From positions 119,281,493-119,345,492 of the forward strand of contig CM050448.1 in the NCBI GenBank assembly GCA_027563935.2: a stretch of 64,000 bases of DNA, in the 5' to 3' direction. The DNA comes from Costus lasius. Lineage: Eukaryota; Streptophyta; Magnoliopsida; Zingiberales; Costaceae. The position numbers and the translations under genes are program-made. Every line of letters begins with the position of its first letter. Positions within the stretch are counted from its first letter, which is position 1. The notes below the pieces were generated by a model that saw only the letters and a list, made by a program, of their open reading frames with translations, made no database searches and was not told the DNA's origin. Positions 38,617 through 50,819 of this stretch are shown here, in pieces.

Positions 38617-41600
38617 CTCTACTTGAGTGCCTTGTTTGAGTTCACAGTCACACTCAGAAGATCTTTTATCGGTTATATTGTGTTAACTTTCTAGTTGTCT
38701 GTGTTAGAAGTTTTAAAAAGTTCATTATGAGTAATAAAAGTTAACACAATATAAATTGATAAAAAATCTTGTTACTGGGTGTAACTATGAGCTCAAACAA
38801 GACACTCAAGTAGTTGTCTGTATTAGAAGTTTTGAAAGGTTCATTATGAGTATTGAAAGATTTTGAAAGATTGTACATAAAATTATTTTAAAGTTATGAG
38901 GACTTTTAAAAATTATGAATTATTGGATTGCTTTGTTTATTTTTATGTAACTATATTAAGAATCTTATTTATCAATTTGTACATAAAACCAATTAAATAT
39001 AGTAAATAAATATAAAAACTTGAATGTGAAAAATAGGTTAGTCAGCTTGATAATATTAATAATCTTATTCATCAAATTTTTGTGTTTATATATATATATA
39101 TATATATATAGTAAACACATAAATTTGAATTTGAAGATGATGTTAGAAGCTTGAGTATAATTCATTATCTAGAATCATAAATGTGTAATGATGGATATTA
39201 CTTAACAAAAATCATAATGTCTATTTTTCTCTTGTCTCCACTTAATTCTTATTATGACCACGCATGAACCTATTAGATTCTTTATATATATGTAGATATA
39301 TTAATAATATAGTAAAATTGTGAATATAAACATGCGATGTCTTATGTTATGCAGTTACATTACCTATGGCCCTTCAAGGATATGAACTACCATCCGTGAC
39401 AGTCAGTGGGTTTGAGTAGATCTTGTGGTTGTATGTTTGGTAGTTGCAGATATTACTCCAAAGGGTGCACATCATATTGTGGCTAACTCGTACCCATAGT
39501 GCTTCACGCACAAGATGTATTATGATTATGAATATTAAAACTTGATTGAAATATAAGAAAGTATGAACACATAATTATTCTTTTGTTAATTCTCAATGGT
39601 ATTCTTGATTATATTTTATTTCTCGCTGGAGAATTCTACTCTGTTGTATTGGCTCAAGTTTTAAATATTTTGAAATTACAATTAGAGGATAGGCAATTGA
39701 GTATTACATATGGTGCTACTTTGAGTTCAGTATAGATAGACAGACTTTGGATAGTGAAATTTTTGTTAATAATTTACAATCTATTATCATAAATGTTTTT
39801 TGTCAGGCTTGTATATACTGCGTTGGGAGTTGGGATCATAGATTAAGCTCAGTTCTAGTTATGTAGAACTGTGACTGTAGCATGCCTTCTTGATAAAAAA
39901 AAAAGGAAATTCTTGGTAATGTTACAATTTGTGGAAGCATAACAAATATGGATATACATCCATGAATATGAAGAGAACATGAAGCTAACTTAAACTGTTA
40001 AATCCATGTAGAGATAGAATGGTACATGGATGCTTACCATCCTGATACTAGGATAGAACTTGCTTATAACTTGATTATGCATGTACCAAGCATGTGATCC
40101 TCATATCCCTATGGCAGCACAGTTATAGTTAATAGCTCACAGCTAACATTATGGTCCAATCATAATATGAAAAGTATGACTTCTGATATGTGGGTGATAC
40201 AGAAAATATATCTCGTTTTTAACCTAGATAAAGTCCAATATTGACTTGGTTGAGTTAAAAAGGTTCTGGCAATGTGCTAACAGAGTAACATTGCAAATAT
40301 GTAGCCTAACCTACAACATGTTTTGCCCTGTGCACTGATAGTGTAAACTAAAAACTGTAAAATATGCAGCACTCTGATCTTGACATTTTTTACTTAGATG
40401 ACTAGTTGAATTCTAACGAATAGGATATGACAGAACAATATTTTTATATCCCTTAGTGACAATGTATGAGATTCATAGGTGAATTCTATTGTAAACTATT
40501 AAGAATTCTTTTGTATTTTAAATACATATGAGATATATAGGTGTCAATAATATTGTAAACTTCAGGAAATTGTATTTGAAACAATCAAGTAAACAAAGAG
40601 TCAGTGAGATATGGAGAATCAGCTAGTTTCAGGATACAATTTAAAATAAACCTCTCATTAACACATTGAACTCACAGATCTTAAATACTACAACCTTTAA
40701 CTTTGAGGAGGCCAACTTTGCTAAAAACGAGTAACTGTATAGTTGAATCTATATGCTACATACATAGTGTAATCAGGAAGGTACTCATTTACATAAAGTT
40801 TAAATTAAATTCTACTTTACAAACAAGAAATTGGACTTTACTAAAGTGCTTCCAGTCGCTAAACAGGAGAAATAACTAACGCTGCCTTTTTTGTCTAAAA
40901 TAAATTTAGATAATATATTCCTCAAGTTCTTTAAAACATTTAAATGCATTATAGCTAATCACTAGCGTATAACTTGCTCGGAATGAGATGGAAATGAGAG
41001 GCTAGCTTATACAGTGATGTTATACACTGATCCCATCTGGAAGATCAGTGCCTCCACATATGAAGTTCTTTAAATCACTGATCCCATCTGGAAGTTCAAT
41101 GTCCATGTATGTACTGTCCAGTGATGCTATACAGTAATTTCGCCAGAATGTAAGAATAAATTTTCATGTCGTTACTTTATTATTTTTTAGTACATAAATA
41201 TCTCACAAGGTGGGGGGGTAGTAGCAGAGTAGGGATTCTCCCAAAACTGAAGATAATTATTCCTGTTGATCAGAAAGATGGGTTTCATGAAAAACAATGC
41301 AAAGAATCTTGCCTGAAAAACCATTCACCGAGTGCTCAGCACATGGTTTCCATGAGGTAGTTGCAGAATAGGGATTCTCCCAAAGCGATGGCGGCTCCTT
41401 CACCTGTAGCAAGATAGGGAAAAAAGAGAGGAAAGTATCAGATTCAGGTATTACGACACGAAAGATGCACTGCTATATCACCGAGGCGATGAAAGCTTAC
41501 GCGAGGACAATGAAGCGTGATCCCTTCTTTGCGGCACAAATAAGGAGCAGTCTACCAACAAAAGAGAGAATTAGGCCATTTGTAATTGTACCCTGTTCAT

Positions 41601-42206
41601 CACTCACGTAAAGTTCTCCAGCAACAAATCAATCGAATGTGATAAAGAGAATGATATGAGATCACATCATCTGAAGGCTAGTCAAAATGGGAGGAAATTG
41701 CAGTTTCCAGAGTAAACCATTCTTAAGAAAATCCTAATTCGAGAATCACAACAAATCAAGCACAGGGAAACTGGAAGGGGGAAAGAGGAACTAATGGCCC
41801 CAAATATCTCCAATTCACAACCACGAGCGAGGACAGAGGGTAAGGGCCAGGAGGGGGATCTCACCAGGCGACTCCAAAGCGAGGGGAGCAAGAAAAGGCC
41901 GGCCAACAGAAGCAAGGCAAGGAATGCGACGAGGATCCGGTACGAGGAGGTAGACACCCTCGGATCCTCGAGGGCAAGGAGGGATCGGACTGCGGGAGGA
42001 AGATGGAGAAGGGGGGAAGCGCGGTGGGGATCCTTATCACGATCCCGATCCCGATCTCGGCCGCCTCCGTCGGCGCCGCCGGCAAAGAAGAACGGAACGG
42101 AGGCGTCGTCGCGCTTCGCCGGGGAGGCGCCAGCGGAGGCCCTGCTGCCCGTGGAGGCCGAGTGGCGGAGCTCCGCCATCTCGCTACGGCACGTGTCGTC
42201 CTTCAA
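33333..42206 (-). CDS. Plant O-fucosyltransferase family protein (GDP-fucose, PF10250 type)
   Basis: Type II membrane glycosyltransferase of the large plant O-FucT family, probably in the Golgi; donor and acceptor are not visible from sequence. Exons, minus strand: 41865-42206, 41501-41551, 41313-41403, 37528-37604, 36068-36156, 35374-35493, 34803-34919, 34467-34610, 34263-34386, 33962-34153, 33333-33692. Phases join into 568 residues. An acidic/Arg-rich N-terminus (RDRDRDRDKD) precedes the anchor (about residues 88-110). Then come APYLCRKEGITLHCPR, the family's HAEGGLNQQRIA, HLRFEKGMVGLSFCDF, YVASGQVYGGKNRM and FVMTHGGNFAKLIIGARRY, ending NPLTPCMCRA. Intron 3 (about 3.7 kb) uses a GC donor (G|GCAAGA); only this choice restores the family segment ending SDLPPENETNG. 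A second in-frame Met lies at residue 10. Confidence 0.92.
36735..37007. repeat. 91-bp tandem repeat, three copies
   Basis: Units start at 36735, 36826 and 36917 and each contains AAAGATGCAAAAAATTGC and CCATGATCTAG. They differ at only a few positions, so the expansion is recent. They lie in intron 4 of the O-fucosyltransferase gene, between the exons at 36068-36156 and 37528-37604. Confidence 0.9.
38567..38614. repeat. (TA)n and (AAT)n microsatellite
   Basis: A TA run is followed directly by about ten AAT/TAA triplets, inside intron 3 of the O-fucosyltransferase gene. It abuts the inverted-repeat element that starts at 38619. Confidence 0.9.
38619..38813. mobile_element. Inverted-repeat (MITE-like) element
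   Basis: CTACTTGAGTG at 38619 and CACTCAAGTAG ending at 38813 are the tips of imperfect inverted repeats of about 75 bp. The arms include CTTGTTTGAG, AAGATCTTTTATC and TATTGTGTTAACTTT. The loop sequence (38692-38748) recurs as a direct copy outside the right arm (about 38812-38866). No clear target duplication is seen, so the superfamily is uncertain. Confidence 0.65.
39087..39110. repeat. (TA)n microsatellite
   Basis: A run of about twelve TA units in intron 3 of the O-fucosyltransferase gene. Confidence 0.85.
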
Positions 42207-43032
42207 CTGTTCAACGCCAGCGCGCTGGAGTCTGGATTGCGATGCTCGCAGTGTTAAAATTTTCGGTGAGTCGCTGAAATTAGCTTATCTTGCATTCTAA
42301 AGCAATGGAAATATGAAGTTTGGCCCCGCGACCTTTTTAAAATTAAACTCAAAGACTCATTAAAAATTTGGATTAGTTCACACATTCTATCCCAATTTAT
42401 AAATGAATTTATCTAATATTTAATAGATAAAATATATAAAAATAAAAAAATTGAATATTACACATTAAAATAAATTGTTCAAATTACTACAAATCATTCC
42501 CTAATTCTTCACAAATTATGTTTTTCACATGAATTAAACATAATATATATTATTTATAGTGAAGAAATATTTTGTTTAACTATAACTATAAATTTAGGTA
42601 GAGAAATTCATGATCGTCTTCAATTACTTAAATTTTTTTTTTGTATTTTCAACAATATACAAGTAATTATTGTGCTTATTCTTTTGTTTACTACACATTG
42701 TTTTTATTATAAAAAAACATTTTTGAAAAATTTTATTATCAAATTCACAATGTTTTATATACATAATTCATTTATTCATGGTTATAAAAGAACAAAAGTA
42801 CATAGGTAAATTAAGAAATATGATTTATCTTTATTATTCATACTAGCCCTAGGCATAAATTTTTCATCATTTAATACCATTTATTATTTGTAATTTTATA
42901 ATTTTTATGTAACAGTAGTCTAATAAGAATTACATTATAAAGTTTCATGTAATGGCAGACGAGGGGAAAATCACGTCTCAACCTAAAACAATAGAAAAGC
43001 ACCGCATCTCACACCACCGAAAAAAAAATACT
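42207..43032. other. Upstream region of the O-fucosyltransferase gene
   Basis: It becomes AT-rich within about 100 bp of the start codon. No coding exon was found. It presumably contains the promoter. The solo LTR copy F lies directly upstream, pointing away from the gene. Confidence 0.5.
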
Positions 43033-43037
43033 CTTTG

Positions 43038-44161
43038 TGTCGGGCCTGGGTTAGGCCGGTCCGGCCCAAGCCCAGATCCAACCGAATCGTGAAAAGGGCA
43101 GCGGCCCAATCCACAGAAATCTCTTTCGCGAACTCATCCGCGCGGAGCTCACGTGCGACGGAGCTACGGCAGGCAAAGCCCGCGTCTTCGCCGGAAGGGG
43201 CGGACGCAGCGACTGGATCTCCTCCGATCTTCACGGACGCAGACACGGACTGCGATAACTGCGGACGGCGCGATGAAATCTGGCGTTGGAAGCCCTAAAT
43301 CGGGGAGAGACGGCGGCGACAGTCCTCTATAAAGAGGAGCGGACGAGAGAGTGGACGGGGCCATCTCCACCTACGCGAGCGAGCGATCCAGGTTGTGATC
43401 AGCGAGCGAGAGGAATTTGAGAGAACTGTAACCATCGACGAGGGTCAACGGTGAGGGAGGGAACGAGGGCACCGATCAGGGGATCGGCGGTGAGGTTTAT
43501 AGTTTCTTTAGTGAAATAAAACGAAGCTTCCCTTCCACCTTCCTTTTCCTCTGTTCTCCACTCTATTTGGCGACGTGCTCCTCTGTAATCGGCGGCAACA
43601 CCTCGGCTGTTCCGGACGACTCCAGAGTGCGGCGGCACTCGAACCAGGCGGCGGACGAAGTAGCGGGCGAGCTTCGTTCACGTCGAAGAAGACGACGCTC
43701 GAAACGAGAAAAGGGCGCCTGACGTGGCGGGCGTCCGGGTCAATAGTCAAAAGCAAAATCGAATTGGTAATTCGATTTCGCGATTTCAGGCGGCTGACGC
43801 AGGCAGACATCAGCGAGCGAAAAGTCAGAATTTGCTGCGCGATCTCGAATTCGCGAGCGGCGAACGAAATCGGAGGGTGACGTCAGCAGTCGAGCAACTG
43901 ACGTAAGCAAGGCGATTCGGCGATAATTTTGACCAGAGGTTTGACTTTCAATTTGGATTTTGATTAAAGGCTTCGGATTTTCGAAATTAGGGTTAGGGTT
44001 TTCGTGCGAATTGTAAATTGGGGATAAAAATTATTTGGGGTAGTTAGGGTTTCTAATTTCGGGTCGGAAACCCTAGCGTAGTTGCGTACCGGTGTTCCGC
44101 TGGATAGTCCTGAGACAGCGGTTAAGGGCTGTTTTCAGGCCGATCCGACCGGGGCGTGACA
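43038..44161 (+). mobile_element. Solo LTR, copy F, next to a LINE fragment
   Basis: It begins TGTCGGGCCTGG and ends GATCCGACCGGGGCGTGACA. The exact target duplication CTTTG lies at 43033-43037 and 44162-44166. A TATAAAG box lies at 43328-43334, AATAAA at 43515-43520 and TGACGTCA at 43878-43885. It is the shortest bounded copy (1124 bp). Confidence 0.9.
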
Positions 44162-45603
44162 CTTTGGGTTAAACTCACAGCCAAATATGGTACTCTTGAC
44201 CTTTGGGTCACCCAAAAATCTTCCAAACTTATTAGGCATAACCTTATCTTTGACCTCTCCACCTTGAGAACTGGCATCTCTAGAATCATTGGCAATGGTG
44301 AAACTACTAATATGACTGTGCACTCATGGTGTTCAGAAATACCTATAGACTATTGGTCTACTTTCATCAATATTGAATATTTTGATGTGCACTCGGTCTC
44401 TACTCTTATGCAGGGCCAACAATGGAATGACCTCACAGTTACCAATTTGGGACATCACTTAGCAGAGAAAATCATGAAAATCTAGATACCTACCTACCCT
44501 GAAAAGGATCAATGGGTGTGGGCAGTGGGCTCCAACAGGCTTCCCTTAACTAAATTAGTTTATAAATGGTTAATTAATTTTCAATTGCCTTCTCCTGAGC
44601 CTTGGAGGGGTTGGCAGTGCCTTTGGCGTTTGCACGTTACCCCAAAGATCAAAATCTTTAGTTGGAAGCTGCTACACCAAAAACTTCCAATAGCTGATAG
44701 GCTACAGAAGAGAGGAATTATGGTTTTGGAGTTTTGTCCGCTTTGCGACAAAGGGCTTGATTCGATAATGCATATCTTTTTTCAATGTGATTTTACAATT
44801 GCTTCTCGTCATTACTTACAATAATATTTTAGATTGGATTTTAATTTTGTGGATTGTTGGGATTCTGGAAACTGGATTTTTGAAGGAAATGGTTCTCCTT
44901 ATGTATCCTTACTGATTTTGTGTCTCTTTTGGGTCATTTGGAAAGCTAGGAATAATAAGCTATTTAGGGATTTATCTTGTTATCCTTTTCAGGTTGGTAC
45001 TGAAGTGATGTGAGAACTCTATAATTATATCCATACTCATTTTGAGGAGTATAAAGCTGGACAAAACTCTACCCAATCACATAAATGGAAAAAACCTCGA
45101 CAAGACAAACTCAAGATCAATATTGATGGTGCTTGGAGTTCCAACAATGGCCGAGCAAGATTAGGGTACATCATTAGAGATCACCAAGGAAACACCCATA
45201 TTGTTGCTGTAGCTGGTACCTGTTGTGTGTCTTTCTTTCAAGCTGAGCTCTTAGCTATCAAGAAGGCTCTACTTTATATTCACAAATTGGATCACACGCC
45301 TAACTATAGTTGGATGCTTGAATCTGATTTCAAGGAAGTTTTGGACAATATCAAGGTTAACAATAGTAACTCACCCTCCGAATCCTTCTTTATTATCTAG
45401 AGATAAAATGTTTAACTTTGAGTTGTAAGGTTAATTTTTGTCATATTAATAAAAATTGTAATGAAGCAACCAATTAGCTTGTAAATTTTGAAGAAAGCCA
45501 TTATATGCCACATCTGCATAAAGATTGGCCGCCTTACCTGACCAAAATTTTGTATAATGACCTCACTTCGATCTATAAATTTTATTCTTATGGAAAAAAA
45601 AAA
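44162..45603 (+). mobile_element. 3' part of a LINE (non-LTR retrotransposon), decayed
   Basis: Frames on the plus strand encode the end of a plant LINE ORF2. LWVKLTAKYG is the link after reverse transcriptase. The zinc-binding domain carries WRLHVTPKIKIFSWKLLHQKLP and CPLCDKGLDSIMHIFFQC (44600-44800). An RNase H-like domain reads LKINIDGAWSSNNGRARLGY to QAELLAIKKALLYI (45100-45290). Stops and frameshifts are frequent. A run of A at 45594-45603 is the probable tail. The reverse transcriptase core is missing. Copy F inserted at the edge of, or within, this fragment. Confidence 0.85.
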
Positions 45604-46385
45604 TCGCCAGAGAGCTCACCGCCAATGATTGCTGGAAATCTGCACGAGGAATTGAGTCGACAAGAGGAAGCTAAAAGAGAGTACGAATGAAAGCCCCTAA
45701 GCTTAGTGATTAATTTCGATGCAGACAATACGATCTTACCTCTAGGCCCATTCGAAGTCTGAAATGCAGATCTGATCCAACACGAAATATACGTTTGTCG
45801 GTAACGAAAGGACAGGCTGACTGAGTAGGCAAATGATGAGATGTTTTTCCCTTATCCGTAGGGATGTCATACTCACAGCACTAAGCTAGCAAATTAAACA
45901 TCAATTTGAATGAAAGTTGCTGGATAATTTTGTTTCAAGTGACCATTCAAAAAGTCTGAATCGGATGGGTCCATCATAAGTCACATCAAATTCAGCTAAC
46001 TTTTTGGTGATTCACCAACCTAAATGGATATGTTTTCCAATGCCAAGGTAGAGAGCCCATGTTACAGAAAACCTTTGTCCTCAGCTACAAAGAAAGCAAC
46101 GCAACGAGAAACTAGTTTGGAATTGCAAATTAGAGATACATACTGAGATTTGAATAAATTTATTGTGAATCAAAGTCGATCGAAATTATAGAATGACAGG
46201 TTCAGTAGTAGTAATACATGATAGAAAAAAGGTCATCAATGCAGAAAGTAGACAGTTTTTTTGCTTTTTTAGGCCTAGAGATACCCAGCTAACTACAACG
46301 AAGAAAGCTAAAAATGAAGAAAACCACAAACATCACATATCGCTGCCATGACATAGTTTTGGATCAAGCCATGATATAGTTTTCT
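45604..46385. other. Intergenic stretch 3' of calmodulin
   Basis: No recognisable gene. A short minus-strand stretch around 45720-45780 ends in a donor-like CTAGAG|GTAAGAT, but nothing on either side supports an exon. The calmodulin 3' untranslated region is expected just below 46385. Confidence 0.4.
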
Positions 46386-49300
46386 TCATTTGGCCATCAT
46401 GACCTTAACAAACTCATCGTAGTTGATCTGACCATCACCATCCACATCAGCTTCACGAATCATCTCACCCACCTCCTCATCAGTCAACTTCTCTCCGAGG
46501 TTGGTCATGACATGCCGAAGCTCAGCAGCAGAAATGAACCCGTTCTGATCCTTGTCGAACACTCGAAAAGCCTCCCTGAGCTCCTCCTCTGAGTCGGTGT
46601 CCTTCATTTTGCGAGCCATCAGATTAAGAAACTCTGGAAAATCAATAGTCCCATTGCCATCTGCATCGACCTCGTTGATCATGTCCTGCAGTTCTGCTTC
46701 GGTAGGATTCTGACCCAATGACCGCATCACAGTTCCAAGCTCCTTGGTTGTGATACAGCCTATTAAATACCATCCAAAACATAACAGGTTGTCAACAAAA
46801 TATTGAACGCTCGAAAACCCAATTCCATTATAAAATATCTGAGGAAATAAATACAAGAAGAAATTAAAAGGAACATGTGCTCTAGGCTCGAGGTAAGGAT
46901 GATGAATGATTTATTGAACAAATAAAATTTGTGTTTATTAGACATTATAGCTTATAGCCATCTTATTATGTATTTAGAGCCTAGGTAGCCGCCTTATTAA
47001 GTTCATATATGTTATGATTTCACATCCATTATAGGTTCTATGTATTTATATTTATATTTCTATCATGTACTAAATAAATCTACTTACAAAGGCCATGATT
47101 GATGAGGGCTTGAGCAAGGAAAACTTTGAATATTAGTAGATCACCTCTCATTTTCTAGTGCTACACTTTCATCTATCATCATTATTATGTAACATGGTTT
47201 TAAATCCCTAGAGGCCTACGCTTTTTTACTTGTGATGGATGTTAACTAGGAAAACACCATTGTGTTTTTTCTATTGAATCAACATTCTTCATTTGATATA
47301 GTTCACTCTAATATTTAGGGTCTAAATCATGTACCCACTAAAGATAGTTTTCAATATTTTGTTATTTTCATTGGTAACTATTCCAAGATATGTTGACTAT
47401 GTTTGCTCAAAAGTTATGATGTCTTTGATATATTTCAAGCATTTTATGCCAAATAAAAATTTACTTTAGTGTATCTTTAAAAAAGAAAATTGCACTAACG
47501 ATGCTTTGGAACAGAATCTAAATTTCAATAGTTTTGTATTGGTCATAGCATCATTCAAATCACCTGTCCATATAGCTTATACCCATGTGATTATGCATTC
47601 AAAGCTTTATAGGATACTCATCTTATCAGGTTCATATCCATTATGGTTTCTATATATCTATATCTATTTACTATTTTCTATCATCTATCAAACAAATTAC
47701 TCTTTCTCCTATAACTGTGTTCATATAATTTTACAATTGTCTTACTATGCAATATGATGGAAAACATATAGGCTAGTAGCCTAGCACATGGTATAAACAG
47801 TGCATACCGGTACCAACACTGTGCCACAGTGATTTCGCCTATGCTGACACTATACTACAGTAATTTTGTCTCATATCGAACCGGTATAAACCGGAAATTT
47901 CGATCACTAGCGACTGGCCTAGCAATTGCAAGATGGTCAAAAGGGTTAGTAAAATTGTGAATCTTGAAGAAAAGGAAGAAAGTTATTCATCACAACTTCT
48001 AGACCTAAATTGACCTGCAAGTGTTTACCTAATAACTACAGTAAGAATCACTCTAGCATTCCATGTTGTATTTCTAGCTAATGACATCATAAAACAGAAA
48101 ATCAGTAAAGTTCCATAGAAATATACCCAACTACCCTAGGTACAAAGCTTACCAAATTAAAATATCCTCATACAATGGTAAAACTACGACATCATAATTA
48201 ATTCTAATATAAGGTACAAGATGCCAAAAGAGAGGAGATGAAGGCAATGAAAACTTGGAAAAACACGGTACTAAGAACCAAAAGACATTAAAAAACATAT
48301 GATGTATTAAATTTCTACATCATGGAAACAAAGAGAATTTTCCTAACCTAGACAGAAAATAATCTATGAATACCGACTTGCCAACCTAAAATATGCTAAG
48401 AAATGGGGCTAATCTACTGCACATGACTGATACCTTTAGGAGTTGGGAGGACCAGCGTCTTCAACCTTACTTTTGACTCCTAGAGGTAAAAAAAAGTTTG
48501 AATTCATGAACTAAACCCTGGTCCTCATAGTGACAGCAAGGACTGTTGAATTATAGCATGTAATACCTTCACCACCACCTCTAATCAAAATTAAATTTAA
48601 AAAAAAAAGAAAAAGAAAAAGTGAACTAGTCTTAAAAACATTTGAAGTTTTGAACATCAAAATAATTCCTAGCATACTTTCAATAGGAATTTTAACATTT
48701 GAGTTTTGTTGTCAGAATCAATAGTAGCATTGTAACTGAAAACAGAATGATCAAATACCATGAATTTTGTTCATTAATTAGGCAACTAATTCTTGATTTC
48801 ATCTTCTCCAAAGCCATCGTCCAAATGTGAGCACTAGGATTCAATGGTTCCAATTTATATTCCTTTGTTGTGCGAGAACTGAACCAACTAGATTAAACTA
48901 AAAAGACTTTCAGTCTAACAACTACTTCAAATCAAAAGTGATCAAAGAAATTGGTTTCCTTGTGCACTCATGTGTCATCAATTTGACTAAGAGTACTTTA
49001 GTTTCCACTAGTTCTCAGGCGATCTCTGCAGACTTTACAGCCGTAACTCATATGAAGACGGTGATTGTGGATAATCATGGCTCATTTGAACAAAAAAAAG
49101 TACTATAAGACATTTGCAAGACATAGACCAAGGGCAAATAAAACATAAAAATGGAGTCCGCACATAACTCAAACTAATGTAGTAGCCAAGGAACATAGAA
49201 TGCAGATCAAAGCAAGCGACCGTACGTTCATACATGACTCAAGCTAGCTGATATATTTCCAATGTATATAAAGCTTGGCTTTGCTGAGGCATCAATGCGA

Positions 49301-49932
49301 TCTTTTACTGTCAAGAGAATATAATTCAGGAAGAAACTCCTACAGATATCATCTTATCTTCAGTGTTCAGATAACAAGCTAAAATCTTCCTAAAATGCAA
49401 AGAAGCTCGTTTAGCTGAAGCCTCAGTCACTGACGAATCATCAGTCAGCAGATGACGATGACTAACAGCACGAGATCATGGTCAGAATTCAGCTATGCTG
49501 AAAGAACCCTTGATGATAATATTATAGTTGTGAAAACGAACTTTCCAAAGTAGAGCAACGAGGGGCTTGATCTATGTCAACATAATAAATAGGTACACCA
49601 CTGATAGATGTACCAAATCAAGCAACGCGATGAAACCACGGAGCTACACAACTCGAGAACACGAGTGGAGGAACATCTATCAACAAAACGAATCTGTGTA
49701 CCACGGGTCACTCAAGCTGCGCAACCAAAACCCTAATCTACGGAAACGAACCAAGGATAGGAGGACACAAGGCACCGGTCACAAGACACGGCAGCAGGAA
49801 AGAGAGGGATCGAAGCTGATCCAAAGGCGAGAGGGAAGCAGAGCGGGGGATCTTACCGTCACCATCTTTGTCGAAGAGGCTGAACGCCTCCTTGAACTCC
49901 GCAATCTGGTCGTCGTTCAACTGTTCCGCCAT
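46386..49932 (-). CDS. CAM: Calmodulin
   Basis: Calcium sensor of 149 residues, exactly the canonical plant length. Exons: 49857-49932 and 46386-46759, split inside the first calcium loop (DGDG), the position typical of plant calmodulin genes, by a 3.1-kb intron. The four EF-hand loops are complete: DKDGDGCITTKE (with the plant-type Cys), [24 protein letters not shown] and [12 protein letters not shown]. The end is VKVMMAK. It differs from the common plant form in a few places: [13 protein letters not shown] at the start, EEVGEMI where EEVDEMI is usual, and NYDEF for NYEEF. The Gly is in the helix before loop four, not in a calcium ligand. A TATA-like box sits at 50013-50018. The kinase at 7098-17968 belongs to a family known to bind calmodulin, but a link between these two loci is only inference. 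Confidence 0.96.
47790..47910. repeat. Dispersed ACCGG-rich repeat in calmodulin intron
   Basis: It contains ATACCGGTACCAAC and CGAACCGGTATAAACCGG with repeated CTACAGTAATTT-like phrases. It resembles the repeats at 7855 and 59925. Borders are not defined. Confidence 0.4.
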
Positions 49933-50814
49933 GGCAACGCCTTGCTTTTCGAAACTAGCAGAAGAAGCGAAGGGTTGTTGGAGTAGATCGAGCGCTGAAG
50001 GAGTTGCGGAGTGTTATAGAGGAAGACCAACACGCAACAGTCTGTGGCAACGAGCCGACGATGGCGACGACCTGGGGCGGCTTGAATTTGACTAACTTTT
50101 TTATTTATATGTGTAAATGTATAATTCTCTTTTTATTTCCTGAATTTTTAATTTGCTAAAACGCCCTCGGCTTTTATTTTATTTAAACATCGATCAATTT
50201 AAATATATGAAATTATAGAAAAAAAACCCACACATATAAATAATTGACAAGTTTTTGTTAATTTAACAACGTTTTTATGGAATTTGTGAACGCCTAAGGC
50301 AATTATTGACAATTCGATCTCCACAGGGCAATAGAAAACTAATTGACAATTTTTTTTTGTTAATTTAACAATGTTTTTATGAGATTTTTGAACTTTGTTC
50401 ACGAGTTATTTTAATGCACAACTTGAATAAAAAACTTTCTCAACCTTTCTAGTCACATTCTAGAACTTCTCATTCCCTCATATAGGAATGCGTTTGTTTT
50501 ATGGACTGTGTTTCTTTGAAAGGAATTTACAATGAAAAAAAAAAATTATTTATTTTTTTAAAAAGATAAAAATAAAATTAAACGTTGCCGTCTTTACCCA
50601 CGGCGCACAGTGAAAACGATGGCGTTCAATTTTATTTTTATTTTTATAAAAAAATAAAATTTTTTTTTTCTTTCTATTGTGGATTGCTTATGGAAATGCA
50701 TAATTTAAACTTAAGAAACCAACTGCTTACACGTTTGGTGGAGCTGTCCGTTAAAAAAAATTAAATTTTTTGAGTTATGCTAAAGTCGAATCACGGTTTA
50801 GAAAACGGAGGACG
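49933..50814. other. Calmodulin 5' leader and promoter region
   Basis: The first 80 bases upstream of the start codon are the probable leader; beyond about 50100 the DNA is AT-rich with homopolymer runs. No other gene is seen. The young LTR element starts at 50820. Confidence 0.5.
50013..50018 (-). promoter_or_regulatory. TATA-like box of the calmodulin gene
   Basis: TATAAC on the minus strand about 80 bp upstream of the start codon, in a CTCTATAACACTCC context. Confidence 0.5.
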
Positions 50815-50819
50815 CCTTA

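Noticed and set aside
42955..43037. Short frame starting MADEGKIT that would join the LINE frame across the LTR insertion
   Set aside because: Open only by chance as far as can be judged; it has no LINE or other domain similarity. Kept as a question under the LINE finding.
45640..45790. Possible exon with donor-like CTAGAG|GTAAGAT on the minus strand
   Set aside because: No acceptor partner, no recognisable protein and no conserved motif; insufficient support.
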